Positions 44,617 to 55,885 of a DNA stretch of 64,000 bases are shown here, piece after piece; position 1 is the first letter of the stretch; every line of letters starts with the position of its first letter. Both the position numbers and the translations under genes were made by a program. Under the pieces are notes generated by a model. The model made no database searches. It saw nothing but the letters and a program-made list of their open reading frames with translations, and was not told the DNA's origin. Source of the DNA: Carex sylvatica (taxonomy: Eukaryota; Streptophyta; Magnoliopsida; Poales; Cyperaceae); contig CAXKVR010000526.1 in the NCBI GenBank assembly GCA_964058845.1, positions 1 to 64,000 of the forward strand. The letters run 5' to 3'.

Positions 44617-44829
44617 ATGGCACTAATATATAACATAGTCAACCAAATCGACGAACGTACGTTCCAGGCCTCCTTGTCCGGGACTGATTGGATAGTGAAA
44701 TGGTATCTATCTCATGAGCTGTTTCGTGAGAATATCCGGCCCTTGGTGGGGGATCTGGTAATATTGGAATACAACTCTGGTCTTAGACGCATAAAAAGAA
44801 GAGTCTATCATATCATTGAAGTGATATAA
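44617..44829 (+). CDS. infA: Divergent plastid infA-like (IF-1) protein
   Basis: 70 aa, near the usual size of plastid IF-1 (77). NQIDERTFQASLSGTDWIVK, LSHELFRENIRPLVGDLVIL and GLRRIKRRVYHI align with the S1/OB-fold pattern of IF-1 (xxFRVxLxxxxxILxYxSGKxRRxxIRILxGDRVxxE...RGRIxYR). GGGAGG lies 6 nt before the ATG. Sequence identity is low, so the name is a best guess. Confidence 0.5.
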   Translation: MALIYNIVNQIDERTFQASLSGTDWIVKWYLSHELFRENIRPLVGDLVILEYNSGLRRIKRRVYHIIEVI

Positions 44830-44917
44830 TAAAGATTTTTATAATAAACTTCCCTATATTTATTGTTTGGGAGTATCCACCTATTCAAACCATTTCGTAT
44901 TTCTCTCCCTCTCTTTC

Positions 44918-46358
44918 CTGAATTTTTTTTATAAATCATAATTAATTAAATTAAATTTAGCAAAGCAGTATAATTAATTTTTTTTTTTCAAAAACTATAA
45001 AGACCGAATTGGAAATTCAGTCTCTCCATTTTGCTTTTTCTAAAACCGATTTTCTAATTCGGTCTCCCTATTTTTTACTTTTTTCGTGGATACGGCCACA
45101 TAATATCCGAATAACCCCAGACCAAATTGGGGATTCGATCTCCAAAAAAAAGTTTTTTTTTAATACCCTTCTTCTCCCTCCAAAAAAATATTAACATACA
45201 AATCCAATTAAATATTAACATGTATGACATGCAAACTCAATTAAATATTAATATTTATTCTATTACCCTACACTATTCTACAATTGCACTACAAAAATTA
45301 AAATTACACTAAAAAAATTAAATCATTCAACAATTGATTTATACTACACGCCAAAAGCTAAATTACTACATGTAAACTAAAAAATTATACAATTAATAAT
45401 TACACTACATAAACTTAAATTCCACTAAAAAATTAAATCATTCAACAATTAATTTATACTACATGCTAAAAGCTAAATTACCCTGTATGCAAACTAAAAA
45501 ATTCTACAATTAATAATTACACTACAAAAACCTAAATTATACTAAATAAAATACGATCGTTGTACGTCTACCGTTGAACGAAAACTTAAACTGATTTTTT
45601 GAGGAACTAAACGACATTTTTTTGAAATTATGATGCTTTGAATGATTGAAGGTGACCCTTTGGGCGATATTTAGATCTGTCTTGTCCCCCCTCTTTCCGA
45701 AATGTGATCATACATGCAAATCCGACTTTCTTAGCCAAAGTTATGGCTGTTTAAAGTTTTTTCAAAAACTGAACTTTCAAAATTCATAACTAATTGTAGA
45801 AAAATTCAAATAAATTGAAATTTGTGTCAATTCTGCGTATTTTTGAATGCTCTACATGCTGGTGTAATCACTTTTTGAATGCTCTACATTAAGTTGGATA
45901 ATAATAAAATTATCGGTAAATTACTTTGCATGCAAACTAAAAAATTATATAATTATTCATTACACTAAAAAAATCCAAATTATACTAAACAAAAAAATTA
46001 TTTTTATTAATTATGGTTTATAAAAAAAAAAAAAAAGACCGAATGGCCATTTCGATCTGGAGAAAAAAAATCTTGGCCGCATGGAAAATAGTGATTAAAA
46101 ATAATATGAAGACTAAATGGCCAATTCAGTATGAGAAAAAAACATTCTTACACCATTGGCCGCACAAAAAATTGTGAAAAACAGAAAAAAAAAACCTTGG
46201 AGACCGAATGGCTAATTCAGTCTGGAAGAAAAGTAAATGTGAAGATCAAAATGGTTATTCAGTCTTTATGATTTTTCAAAAAAAAAAAAAACTAATCATA
46301 CTGATTTGCTAAATTTAATTTAATTAATTATTGTTTATAAAAAAAATTCCTCTTTCAT
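44918..46358. mobile_element. Non-autonomous TIR element (MULE-like), about 1.43 kb
   Basis: Inverted arms GAATTTTTTTTATAAA...AATTAATTAAATTAAATTTA at 44920 and 46349 remain similar for over 100 bp, and the GACCGAATT / ATTCAGTC words continue to about 45140 and 46020. Flanks CTCTTTCCT (44911-44919) and CTCTTTCAT (46350-46358) match at 8 of 9 bases, the Mutator target size. No transposase inside. It lies 90 bp right of the infA-like gene. Confidence 0.72.
45297..45545 (+). repeat. Tandem repeat inside the TIR element, about 125 bp unit
   Basis: Two units share AAATTAAATCATTCAACAAT, TTTATACTACAYGCYAAAAG and AATTAATAATTACACTACA. A partial third is at 45925-45995. Confidence 0.7.
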
Positions 46359-46371
46359 TGACATATCCGCG

Positions 46372-46818
46372 TGACTTGAAGTTTCTTTTTTTATCAGCTT
46401 GGAAATTCTGCGCATTACTATTGGTGCGTTCGCACTGTATATGAGTGCGGGTTGATGACCCGCACTGGAGCATGTGACGCGCAAATTCTGAAGTCGGCTA
46501 AGTGTTGAGTGCGGCTGGGATGACCCGCACTGAATATGAATGCGGACGCATTAGGCTCGGACTTTTCCTGGGTTGCGCTGAGATGGTGGAAATTTGGCTA
46601 AGTGAGGAGTGCATCCACACTGTATGTGAGTGCAAGTGGATGACCCGCACTGAGAAGTATTTTCTACAATTTTCATCTTTTCCTGCATTCTAAAGTCAAA
46701 CAACCACAGTAACTTGATTCTAGGTGTATTTTATTCACTTTATATTCAAAGTACAAGATATTTAGAGCTATTTTATGATAAAAATAAGATATAATGGTTA
46801 TATAATTTATGCTTATCA
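46372..46818 (-). mobile_element. Solo LTR, family L2, perfect TSD CCGCG
   Basis: On minus it runs TGATAAGCATAAATTATAT ... ACTTCAAGTCA (447 bp), flanked by CCGCG at 46367-46371 and 46819-46823. It shares its start and CACCTAGAATCAAGTTACTG with the sequence at 18143. Words GTGCGGGTCATCC recur several times. It lacks the TATA/leader half seen in the other copy, so it is internally shortened. Confidence 0.8.
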
Positions 46819-46823
46819 CCGCG

Positions 46824-47103
46824 TGACAACAACTCTGTATGACCACCTCTAATTTATCAATATTAAACCGAAGATGAGTATTGGTGCGGATAAAAGAGTA
46901 GAGTTGGAGGTCCTTAATTTATTGGTTAATTTGTGCATAAATTAATTCTAAACAATTTCGTCATGAACGATATTTCCAGTCGGAGGAGAAGAGTACTTGT
47001 CGGCAGTCTCAGTAATTGATCAACAACGACAAGACAAAGAAGGAAACATGCGAGGTTGCTTGGAAGTGGTTGGTTGAGTTCTTGTGACAACCAATTAGAA
47101 TAT
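46824..47103. other. Unassigned spacer
   Basis: No gene or element end recognised between the solo LTR and the copia LTR. Confidence 0.4.
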
Positions 47104-47405
47104 TGTTGGATTTATTGTCAATTTTCTTAAATTTAATGTTAACATTGAACATATATGTAATCTAATTATGGATTGTTTACTATTGTTATTTTTAGACATG
47201 CAAAGCTGAGGAGACAGAAGAAATTTTGTAATTTGAAAAAGTTGTAAATTGTTTATTGTTAGAGTGGCTATATATATTACAAGGTCAATATGACTGTTGG
47301 AGACTATCTCCTTCTTCGCTACAGTAGCTGTCTAAACTATTTTATATATTTTACATATAAATCCTTGACTTATAATAAATTATCTCTAAGATTATTTATT
47401 CAACA
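47104..47405 (-). repeat. 3' LTR of the copia element with polypurine tract
   Basis: 302 bp bounded by TGTTGGATTT and ATTCAACA. A purine run (GCTTGAGGGGGGG on minus, 47406-47418) directly precedes it. A possible TATA (ATATATATAGCC) lies in it. No partner LTR was found in the window. Confidence 0.8.
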
Positions 47406-49340
47406 CCCCCCCTCAAGCTAGGATTGGAAATATCGAATAATCCTAACTTGTTTGTGATTTCTTCAAACAATTTTGGATCTAATCCTTTTGTGAAAACATC
47501 CGCTATTTGGTCTTCACTTCGAACAAAAGGTGTTTCTATTTTCTTGGATTGGACCTTCTCTCTAATAAAATGACAATCAACTTCTATGTGCTTGGTCCGT
47601 TCGTGAAATACGGGATTTAGAGCAATGTGATGTGCGGAGTTGTTGTCACAATATATTTTCATGGATTGATCAACGTTGATTCCTATGTCTTTGAGTAATT
47701 GCTTGGGCTATATTAATTCACTTGTGATTGATGTCATGGCTCGATATTCCGCTTGCGTGCTTGATCATGCCACGACATTTTGCTTCTTGCTTTTCCATGT
47801 GACTAAATTTTTGCCTACAAATGTGCAAAAATCGGGGGTGAATTTTCTATCAAAGCTGCCGGCCCAATCTGCATCGAAATAGCCACATATTGCATTAGAA
47901 TTATTATTCTTCATCCATATTCCCTTTCCAAGATTTTCTTTTAAATATCTCAAAATTCTATTTATAGCATCTAAATGTGGTGTTCTTGGTGAATGCATAA
48001 ATTTACTAATTTGGCTTACGGAAAAATAAATATCCGGACAGGTTGCTGTGAGGTAAATTAATTTTTCTACGAGTCTTTGAAATTAATTTATATTTTCTAA
48101 GGGCTCACCATCCTCGGTATTTAATTTATATTTATTATCTATTGGTGTAGAGGCCGGTTTACAACCTAACTTACCAGTTTCTTTTAATAAATCCACTGTG
48201 TACTTTCTTTGTGAAATTAGAAGACTGTTTGAGAATGCTACTTCTATTCCTAGAAAATATTTTAAGTATCATAAATCTTTAATGTCAAATTTTTCTTTCA
48301 ATTGAGATTTGATTGTTCTAATTGCTTCTAAATTATTTTCGGTGATTATTAAATCATCTACGTATACTAACACAAGGGTTATATTTTTTCCTTCACTTTT
48401 GGTAAACAATGAATGATCGGCATTGCTAATTTTAAAATTACAAGAAATTAAATATTGAGATAGTTTGCCATACCATGTCCTTGGAGATTGTTTAAGTCCA
48501 AAAATTGATTTTTTTTAACCTACAAACAAGGTTAGCATGTTTTTCATTTACATGGCCCGGTGGTAGGGTCATGTAAACTTTTACCTCAAGTGTTCCTTGA
48601 AGAAATATATTTTTAACATCCATAAGGTATAAATTCCAACCATTGTTTACAGCAATGGAGAATAAAACCCTAACGGTATTCATTTTTGCAACCGGTGCAA
48701 AAGTTTCATTATGATCTATTTCATATGTTTGAGTAAATTCTTTGGCTACTAACCTTGTCTTATACCGTTCTATGGTACCATTACAATTGTATTTAATTTT
48801 GTACACGCATTTGCACCCAATGGATTTTTTATTTTTTGGTAATGGAACTATTACCCATGTTTTATTTTTTTCTAGAGCTTTTAGCTCTTCTTTTATGGCT
48901 TTATCCCAAGTTGAATTTTTAATGGCCTCTTGATAATATTTTGGTTCTATTTCTTTTTCTATAATGGTAATAAAAATTTGGTATGAAGACAAAAAAATTT
49001 CATATGAAATAAAATTTTGTATAGGGTATTGGACGGTACAAGTAACATAGTCTTTAAGTCTAGTTGACGATTGTGATACCCTAGTTGTTTGTCTAAGCTC
49101 CGAATTAGTCTCTATTTCAGTCTTATTCATGTTATCATTTATTTCTTCTTCAACATCGCTTGTTTTATTTTCTTCTAAATTATTTTGTGCAATATAGGGT
49201 GTTACCAAATTTATTCTTTCAACTTTGGTTTGATTAGGCTCTTGAATCTCTTCCAATTTGTTGAAATATGGCTCATTTTCAAAAAATACATATGAGGCAT
49301 GATCACAATCTCTGAAATTAAAGTATAGTTGGTTTTAAAA
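47396..49340 (-). pseudogene. Copia RT and RNase H (broken)
   Basis: From the 5' side: a Glu/Asn-rich linker, STWDKAIKEELKALEKNKTW, LVAKEFTQTYEIDHNETFAP and FLQGTLEVKVYMTLPPGHV. After breaks come LVYVDDLIITENN (Asp pair at 48353-48358), STPIDNKYKL, TPHLDAINRILRYLK, CGYFDADWAGSFDRK and the end YCDNNSAHHIALNPVFHERT, QIADVFTKGL. Stops and frameshifts separate these pieces (48492, 48260s, 47765, 47700s). Confidence 0.88.
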
Positions 49341-49469
49341 CATTTAGGTAAAACATGATTATAGTTGTAAATATTTATTTGAATAAAATGATGCATAAGC
49401 ATATTTTATGTAATAATTTGTGGGAATTGAGTGAATTTTTTTAAAAATAAATTGTATGGTGAGTAACCT

Positions 49470-50045
49470 TCAAGCATGTAGGCTCTTCCACATGTAGCGT
49501 ATGCTGGAACCTCAATTCTGAAATATGATGATTATGCATGCGCCATTTATTTTCGGGTAGCACATGACCGTAAGCATGTAGGCGCCAATTTTGGATAGCG
49601 CATGCTTGAGTATTGAACCTAAACTTGTTGATCACGTAGGCGCTAATTTTTGAATAGCGTGTGGTTAGATCATGTAGGCACCAACTTCTGAATAGCGCAT
49701 GATCGAGTCTTGTATATGCTACTTTGAGGTAGCTTATATTTGAATCTTTAACATGAAATATGAAACCTAACGATCATGTAGGCACTTTCACCTGTAGCGC
49801 ATGATTGAAGTCCTGTAGATGCTACTGCGTGGTAGTGTCTGATTAGAACCTGACGGTCATGTAGGCGCCATTATTTGGGTAGTAGATAATCAGAGTCATG
49901 TAGGCGCTTCCACCTATAACGCATGCCTTAAAAACCAGTTGTGAATTTCAGTTGATCACGTAGGCGCTTCCAACTGTAGCGCATGTTCAGATCATGTAGG
50001 TGCTTCCACCTGTAGCACATGATCGAGGCATGGAGCGCTCTGTGT
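49470..50045. repeat. Hairpin-forming minisatellite, about 9-11 dispersed units
   Basis: Units of CATGTAGGCGCTTCCACCTG with TAGCGCATGAT and variants occur every 35-70 bp. In each, CATGnnnGCGC is followed after 10-14 bases by GCGCATG, so a unit can fold back on itself. The middle (TTCCACCTG or CAATTTTTGGA) varies while the arms are kept. Confidence 0.75.
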
Positions 50046-50245
50046 GGTTTACCCATCATATTATGGTATTACCCCAACCCTTAGTAATTGTGAACTGTAT
50101 TGGATTTAACATGATTAATTGTGAATATGAATGCTTAGACAATATGGTTCACAAGTAGAATTGAAATGAATTCCAAAATTTCTCATGCATGAGCAATTGT
50201 GCATTATTATAACATATATGCAGTACATATTATGAAGTGAGTAGA
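50046..50245. other. Spacer, no gene
   Basis: Nothing recognised. Confidence 0.4.
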
Positions 50246-50512
50246 ACTAAGGTGCTCTTAAGCTCACCAAAGTGTTTGGTGAGCTTAACTCCAAAACCCA
50301 TCAAATCGGTTTCAAATGACGAATTTGAACTGTTGGAACCTGCCTACCTTACGAGTGATGCGTCTACATGTTTAAAATTTTTACATGTAGACGCATCACT
50401 CATAAGATAGGTGGATTTCAACGGTTCGAATTCGTTATTTGAAACCGATTTGATGGATTTTGAAATTTAGCTCACCAAACACTTTGGTGAGCTTAAGAGT
50501 ACCCTAGTTATA
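50246..50512. mobile_element. Foldback (MITE-like) element, about 265 bp
   Basis: One long, nearly perfect inverted repeat. GGTGCTCTTAAGCTCACC...CCCATCAAATCGGTTTCAAA...GTGATGCGTCTACATGT is mirrored after a TTAAAATTTTT loop at about 50371-50382. Each arm end has its own smaller palindrome AAGCTCACCAAA/TTTGGTGAGCTT. A CTA triplet flanks both sides. Transcription would give a long hairpin RNA. Confidence 0.82.
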
Positions 50513-51280
50513 CTCTTATGAAGTTATGCTATATTTTTGGGCTTGCTCATTTTTCTTCCGGTATTTCATTTTTTACATAAAGTAAAATTTGGCTTGTGTT
50601 GCTTGTCTGATTTAAGTTGTCGTTAGTTATTTAACTATTAGATTATTGTTGTAATATATATTATTTTGGTGCTCGGTACTGGAACTGAATACTGCACTGA
50701 GAGATTTTCAATCTCTCACAGTTCCACTTTGTGGGTTTTAGGTCTAAGAGCGAGATACGAAAATGAGAAGTCAAAATTGAAGACTTGCGGGATTTTTCCA
50801 CTGAGAAGGTTATTAGTTTATTCCCAATAAATTTGTTCTGGTATTTCATTTGTATATTATTACACCATAACATATTTATTCTTCGATTTGTTTGTTACAT
50901 TCATACAAATTTAGAATTTTTCTTCAATTATTATGGCTCTTGTTATTGTTATTGGTAATGTACGTATAGTTATAATTACGTTTGATGATTGAATCGTCTT
51001 GCACTAATGAACACAGTGGATTATCAGTTCTGTTGTCGGGATGTGACAACTATAATTAAATTTTGATTGACAACTTGAGTTTGTGATTTGTTTTGTTATG
51101 ATGCACAAATTTGAGATTGTATAAGATATTTATTCATTTATTTTAAACTAAGTAGTCAACAGACGAACCAAAAAATGTTCATAAATTTCTGTAAAATGCC
51201 ATCTCTTCAGTAATTGAACCCTCTGAAGTGATTTCATAAAATACAATAGCTCAACACTATTTAAAATGCCAAATAGTGTA
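50513..51280. other. AT-rich spacer, no gene
   Basis: No element end or coding region recognised; the frame at 50661-50873 has no known domain. Confidence 0.4.
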
Positions 51281-51289
51281 TAATCTCTT

Positions 51290-51865
51290 TGGGAAAACTT
51301 TGATTCAAGAGGATACCAATGTTTGATACAGAGGTGATTATGTTGGCCCATTGTCTAACAAATCTAGCTAATAAAAGTCGCACTTTCAAGTTGCATTTGG
51401 TCCATGTTTACCCATGATGGAAGTCATGAATAAATACCTTATTTTGTGCTTGTGCTGCGGATACCATTGTTTGATACAAAGGTGGTTATGTTGGCCCATT
51501 GTCCAGCAAATTTAACAAAAAAGTCGCACTCTCAAGTTGCATTTTTTTTTACTATTGCATGTAGGTCCCAATTCTTTCTCCAAACAGAATCGATCTCATA
51601 TCCCTCCTGTAAGGGGACTATGCCTTTACCAACTATCTCATGCAGTGGTGGCCTTCCAAGTTGCATTTGATCTATGTTTAGTTGTGGTATAAGTTATTGA
51701 ATAAATATCTTATTTTGTGCTTGTGTTGCGGATACTAATATTTAAATGTTTGATACAGAGGTGATTATGTTAGGCCATTGTTAAGCAATTATAGCAAAAA
51801 AACTCCCACTTTTAAGTTGCATTTTTGTCTATGTTCAGTTGTGGAATAAGTCATGAAATAAATAT
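51290..51865 (+). repeat. Tandem repeat, about 155 bp unit, three copies
   Basis: Each copy has ACCAATGTTTGATACAGAGG, TTATGTTGGCCCATTGTC, GTCGCACTTTCAAGTTGCAT, TCATGAATAAATA and CTTATTTTGTGCTTGTG. Copy 2 is longer because a SINE (51545-51656) sits in it. Confidence 0.8.
51545..51656 (-). mobile_element. tRNA-derived SINE with 12-bp TSD CAAGTTGCATTT
   Basis: On minus it holds TAGTTGGTAAAGGCATAGTC (box A-like), GGATATGAGATCGATTCTG (box B-like) and ends in an A-run (T-run on +, 51543-51550). Target duplications CAAGTTGCATTT lie at 51533-51544 and 51657-51668. The uninterrupted repeat copies show the empty site with one CAAGTTGCATTT. Confidence 0.85.
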
Positions 51866-51928
51866 CTTATTTTTTACTTATGTTGTCGAATATAAACAAA
51901 ATTTGATGGTATAATATAGAACAAATAA

Positions 51929-51962
51929 TCACTTTTATTATTATTATTACTACTATTATTAC

Positions 51963-52022
<60 letters not shown>

Positions 52023-52046
52023 AATTATTATTATTACTGTTGTTAT
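51929..52046. repeat. (ATT)n microsatellite
   Basis: About 110 bp of TTA/ATT triplets, pure for more than 25 units in the middle, with a few ACT and ACA variants at the ends. Confidence 0.95.
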
Positions 52047-52700
52047 TGTTGGGTTTTTTTAGTGTTGTCTTGTGCCATAATCTACTTGTCTATTTGACTA
52101 GATTTACAAAATATATATTTATTGAATTTAACAATTTTCTTGAGTTGAGATATGTGCAGGTTCATAAGATTTAGAATTGCAACAAGACTATTGAGGCTCT
52201 TTTATTTGTCCTTAAGATAACTGATTGCACCACTTTTCCAATGAAGGCTAAGACTTTAAAAATCAACATCTACTCTTCGCAAGTTTTTTGAAAAGTGGTC
52301 ATATGTCGAAATCGGACACTCGAGCACCAAGATAAGTATGTTTGAAGAGTGCTAAAGTTCCACAACAGTTGATGATCGTTATAAGGATCCAGTGACCAAC
52401 CAAGTACAATACAAGCATATTGAAAAGCAAAAATAACAAACAAAGTATGTCAAGATAACATAACATATCCCTATAACAACCTGCATATCACTCATATACC
52501 TAAGGAAATAAGCATAACAACCCCTGAAAAGCCATCATATCACTAATAGACTAACATATGCATAATAGACCATATAAGCTAAGGAATCTCAAAACAGTTC
52601 ATCAAAGCAAAATATGCAAAACATATACTGTTATAACAAAAACACATAAAACAACTTCAATATCTTCACCATCCATCTGTAGCCTCAACCTCTATTATGC
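52047..52700. other. Spacer, no gene
   Basis: AT-rich and then A/C-rich. No coding region or element end recognised. Confidence 0.4.
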
Positions 52701-52713
52701 TTCTTGTCCCAGG

Positions 52714-54545
52714 CTAAGAGATTATAGCCCGAGTATCATCCATATGGATAGCAGGTAAACCCCCTAATAGGTCCTTTGCATCAGGAGGTAAGATATAGAT
52801 TAGTTTCTCTATAGGCTCATATTTCTGAAGGGAACACCAAAATTTAACAAATACAATTATTTGTGTACCTAAAGTTTGAGGACTTTTGCAACCCCCTTTC
52901 AAAATTAACCTATTCCTCTCAATCACACAGCCCACAAGACTGAACCTATAATCATCATAACTAAATTATCATCTTTCATAGGTATGAAGTACCTATATCC
53001 CACAAGTCATCTAAACTTACATAAGTAAACACAAAATTATTGTACCTAGCTATCCAATGCCACAACTCACTTACCATGGAACAAGTTAGAAACAAATGAG
53101 ACACAGTTTCTTGCTCATGACAGAAAATACATGATTGGTCTCCCTGCCATCCCCTGTTACTAAGATTATCCCTAGTTAGAATTTTGTTTTGTTTAGCCAA
53201 CCAAAGAAAAATTCTAATTTTGAGAGGTATATGAACCTTTCAAATATTAGTGAATGTAGAATTAGGTATTCCACCAACTATAAGCCAAGTATACAAGGAA
53301 TAAACACTAAATCTATCAGTGTTAGACTATCGCCATACAATATGGTCATTAATGGTACCTAATTGAAAATTCTGAAATTGAGTTAATAAAGCACACCATT
53401 CTGTATGATATGTACTTACTAATTGTCGACAAAAGTCAATATGTCAATCTGTAGGATTGAATACTTGTGAAACCAAAATCTGTTTATCCCATGCAATATC
53501 AAACAAATTTGGATAAACAGTAGCCAAAGCACTGTTACCCACCCATCTATCCATCCAGAAGCGTATCGAATGCCCATTGCCTACCTGCCAATCCGTACTA
53601 ACTTCTACAATATTTTTACTTTTCATTATATCCTTCCAAAAAGGAGAATGTACTCCATAAGTACCTATAACACTGTATTTGTGAATAAGGATATACTTCC
53701 AATTACCTACAACGTTATCATCTAAAAATCTCATAAGCTATTTGGCTAAAAGAGCATCGTTCATTAATAATGTAACTCTACCCTCCAAAGAAAGTAATTC
53801 GCCTTCCCAAGATTGCAATCATTTTTCTATTTTTTTTCTATTAAATCATTCCAACAAGTCATTGGTAAATTCTTCCAATGCAAGGGTACCCCTAGATAGG
53901 TTATAGGCAAACTAACAAGTTTACAACCTAATTGATTTGCTAAAACCTGCCCCTCTTGTTGAGATAAATTTAAAGCAACCATCTCACTTTTATCAAAATC
54001 CGCTTTCAAACCTGATAAGTTCTCAAAACAAAGTAAGATCCACTTTAAAGAGTTGATCATTTTTCTATCAGCTTGTAAAAACAGTAATGTGTCATCAGCA
54101 AACTGCAAAATTCAGCACCTCCCCGAGATCAAGAAAGTTCCCTAAACCTTTAAGCAGACCAACCCCTTGAGCTTTTTCAAGAATTTTATTTAGAACATCA
54201 GCTACCAAATTAAATAAAAAGGGGTGGAGTCTCCCTGTCGTAGCTCTCTTTTGCAAGGAAAATAATCATCTAATTCTCCATTAATAGTCACACAAGATTT
54301 ACCAGACACAAGGAGATTGTGTATCTAAGAAATAAATTTATCACCAAAACCCCTAATTTTCAGAATTTCTAACAAAAAAACTCCAATTAACTCCATCATA
54401 TGCTTTTTCAAAATTGAGTTTGAAAAGCACACCTTTTGTTTTTTGAATTCTAACATTATGCAAAGTTTCATGTGCAACGACTATATTATCCATGATGTAC
54501 CTACCCTTGATAAATGCAGTTTGAGATGAGTCTATCAATGTACAT
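52714..54545 (-). pseudogene. LINE (L1-type) reverse transcriptase and zinc-knuckle end, 5'-truncated
   Basis: From the 5' side: SSQTAFIKGRYIMDNIVVAH and LFKLNFEKAYDGVNWSFF (RT), then MQFADDTLLFLQADRKM (catalytic Asp pair), ITYLGVPLHWKNLP, WQVGNGHSIRFWMDRWVG, and a zinc-binding end LSNRGWQGDQSCIFCHEQET with SHLFLTC. This order is typical of plant L1-type LINEs. The endonuclease and ORF1 are missing, and many stops and frame changes separate the pieces. The frame at 52714-52935 may be the 3' end. Confidence 0.88.
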
Positions 54546-54960
54546 ACCCTTTATAAAATTATGAGAACCTATTTCTAACAATAAAGTTATATTTTGCGTG
54601 TGATGCTTAGAAAACTAAGATGGGAGTCAATATAAATGCCCTTGAAATACTCTCGGGAGTCCAAACCTTCACCCTAAATGAATTAATTTCTCATCTCCGG
54701 AGTTGTGAAAAATAACTTTGACAAATTGAAAATCATGAACCCCGATCTAAGATTTTAGCTCTTCCAGCACGCTAAAAAAATTCTACTAAGATAAATCCTG
54801 CAACTCTTCAAAAAATTTCTTCTCAAATAATCACTTCATAAACAAAATCAACCAAGAAATCCCCAAAGATTTCCTCCTCCTATCCAAAACATTTCAAATC
54901 ATATTCGACTTTGAACAAAAATACAACAAGAAGCATCTAGAGAATAATAAGAAGATGATG
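54546..54960. other. Spacer before the satellite, no gene
   Basis: No recognised feature. Confidence 0.4.
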
Positions 54961-55885
54961 TGTATTAGGGTTCCAAACACCTTCAATTGGAGGGTTGTAG
55001 TAGAGTTGTAAATGCCCTATTATTTGCTATATAGAGACAATACTAAGAGTGCTCCAAACACGTTCAATTGAAGTGTTGTATTAGGGTTGTAAATGCCCTA
55101 TTATCTTGCCATCTTGAGACACTACTAGAGTGCTCCAAACATCATCAATTGGAGTGATGTATTAGGGTTGTAAATGCCCCATTATTTTGCCATATTGAGA
55201 CACTACTAGAGTGCTCCAAACACCTTCAACTGGAGTGTTGTATTAGGGTTGTAAATGCCTGATTAACTTGCCAGCTGGAGACACTACTAGAGTGCTCCAA
55301 ACACCATCAATTAGATTGTTTCTTAGAGTTGTAAATGCCCTATTATCTTGCAATGGAGACACTACTAGAGTGCTTCATACACTTTAAATTGTAGTGTTGT
55401 ATTAGGATGGTAAATACCCTACTATCTTGCCATGTAGAGACACTACAAACACCTTCAATTTGAGTATTGTTTCAGGGTTGTAAATGCCCTATTATCTTGC
55501 AATATAGAAACACTACAAGAATGCGCCGAACACCTTCAATTGGAGCATTGTGTTAGGGTTGTAAATGCCCTATTATCTTACCATATAGGTCTACTAGAAT
55601 AGTTCTCGAAACACCTTCAATTGGAATGTTTTATTAGGTAAGTTAATGCCCTTTTATTTTACCATATAGAGACACTACTAAAGTCCTCCAAACACCTTCA
55701 GATGGAGTGTTGTATTAAGGTTATAAATATCCTATTATCTTGCTATATAGAGATACAACTGGAGTCCTCCAAACACCTTCAATTGCAGTGCTGTAGTAGA
55801 GTTCCAAAATGCCCAATTATCTTGCTATAAAGAGACACTACAAGAGTGCTCCAAACACCTTCAATTGGGATGCTGTATTAGGGTT

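Larger units (their letters stand above)
40500..44830 (+). other. Plastid-derived DNA in the nucleus (NUPT) from a divergent plastome
   Basis: Recognised by a clpP exon 1/group II intron remnant (40509 on), and divergent rps19, clpP-like and infA-like genes with bacterial-type Shine-Dalgarno sites. Base use and A/T-rich spacers fit plastid DNA. The genes are in one direction and open, unlike the stop-ridden surroundings, which suggests a recent transfer. Ends are approximate: the left edge is near 40.5 kb, the right edge before the TIR element at 44920. Confidence 0.72.
47104..49340 (-). mobile_element. 5'-truncated Ty1/copia retrotransposon
   Basis: A 3' LTR (47104-47405) and the 3' part of pol (RT, RNase H) in minus orientation. 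The 5' LTR, gag, protease and integrase are missing; the copia trace fades near 49.34 kb. Confidence 0.85.

Noticed and set aside
40500..44830. Bacterial contamination because of Shine-Dalgarno sites
   Set aside because: The clpP exon/group II intron start, rps19 core and extreme A/T content fit plastid DNA, and both sides continue into plant transposons.
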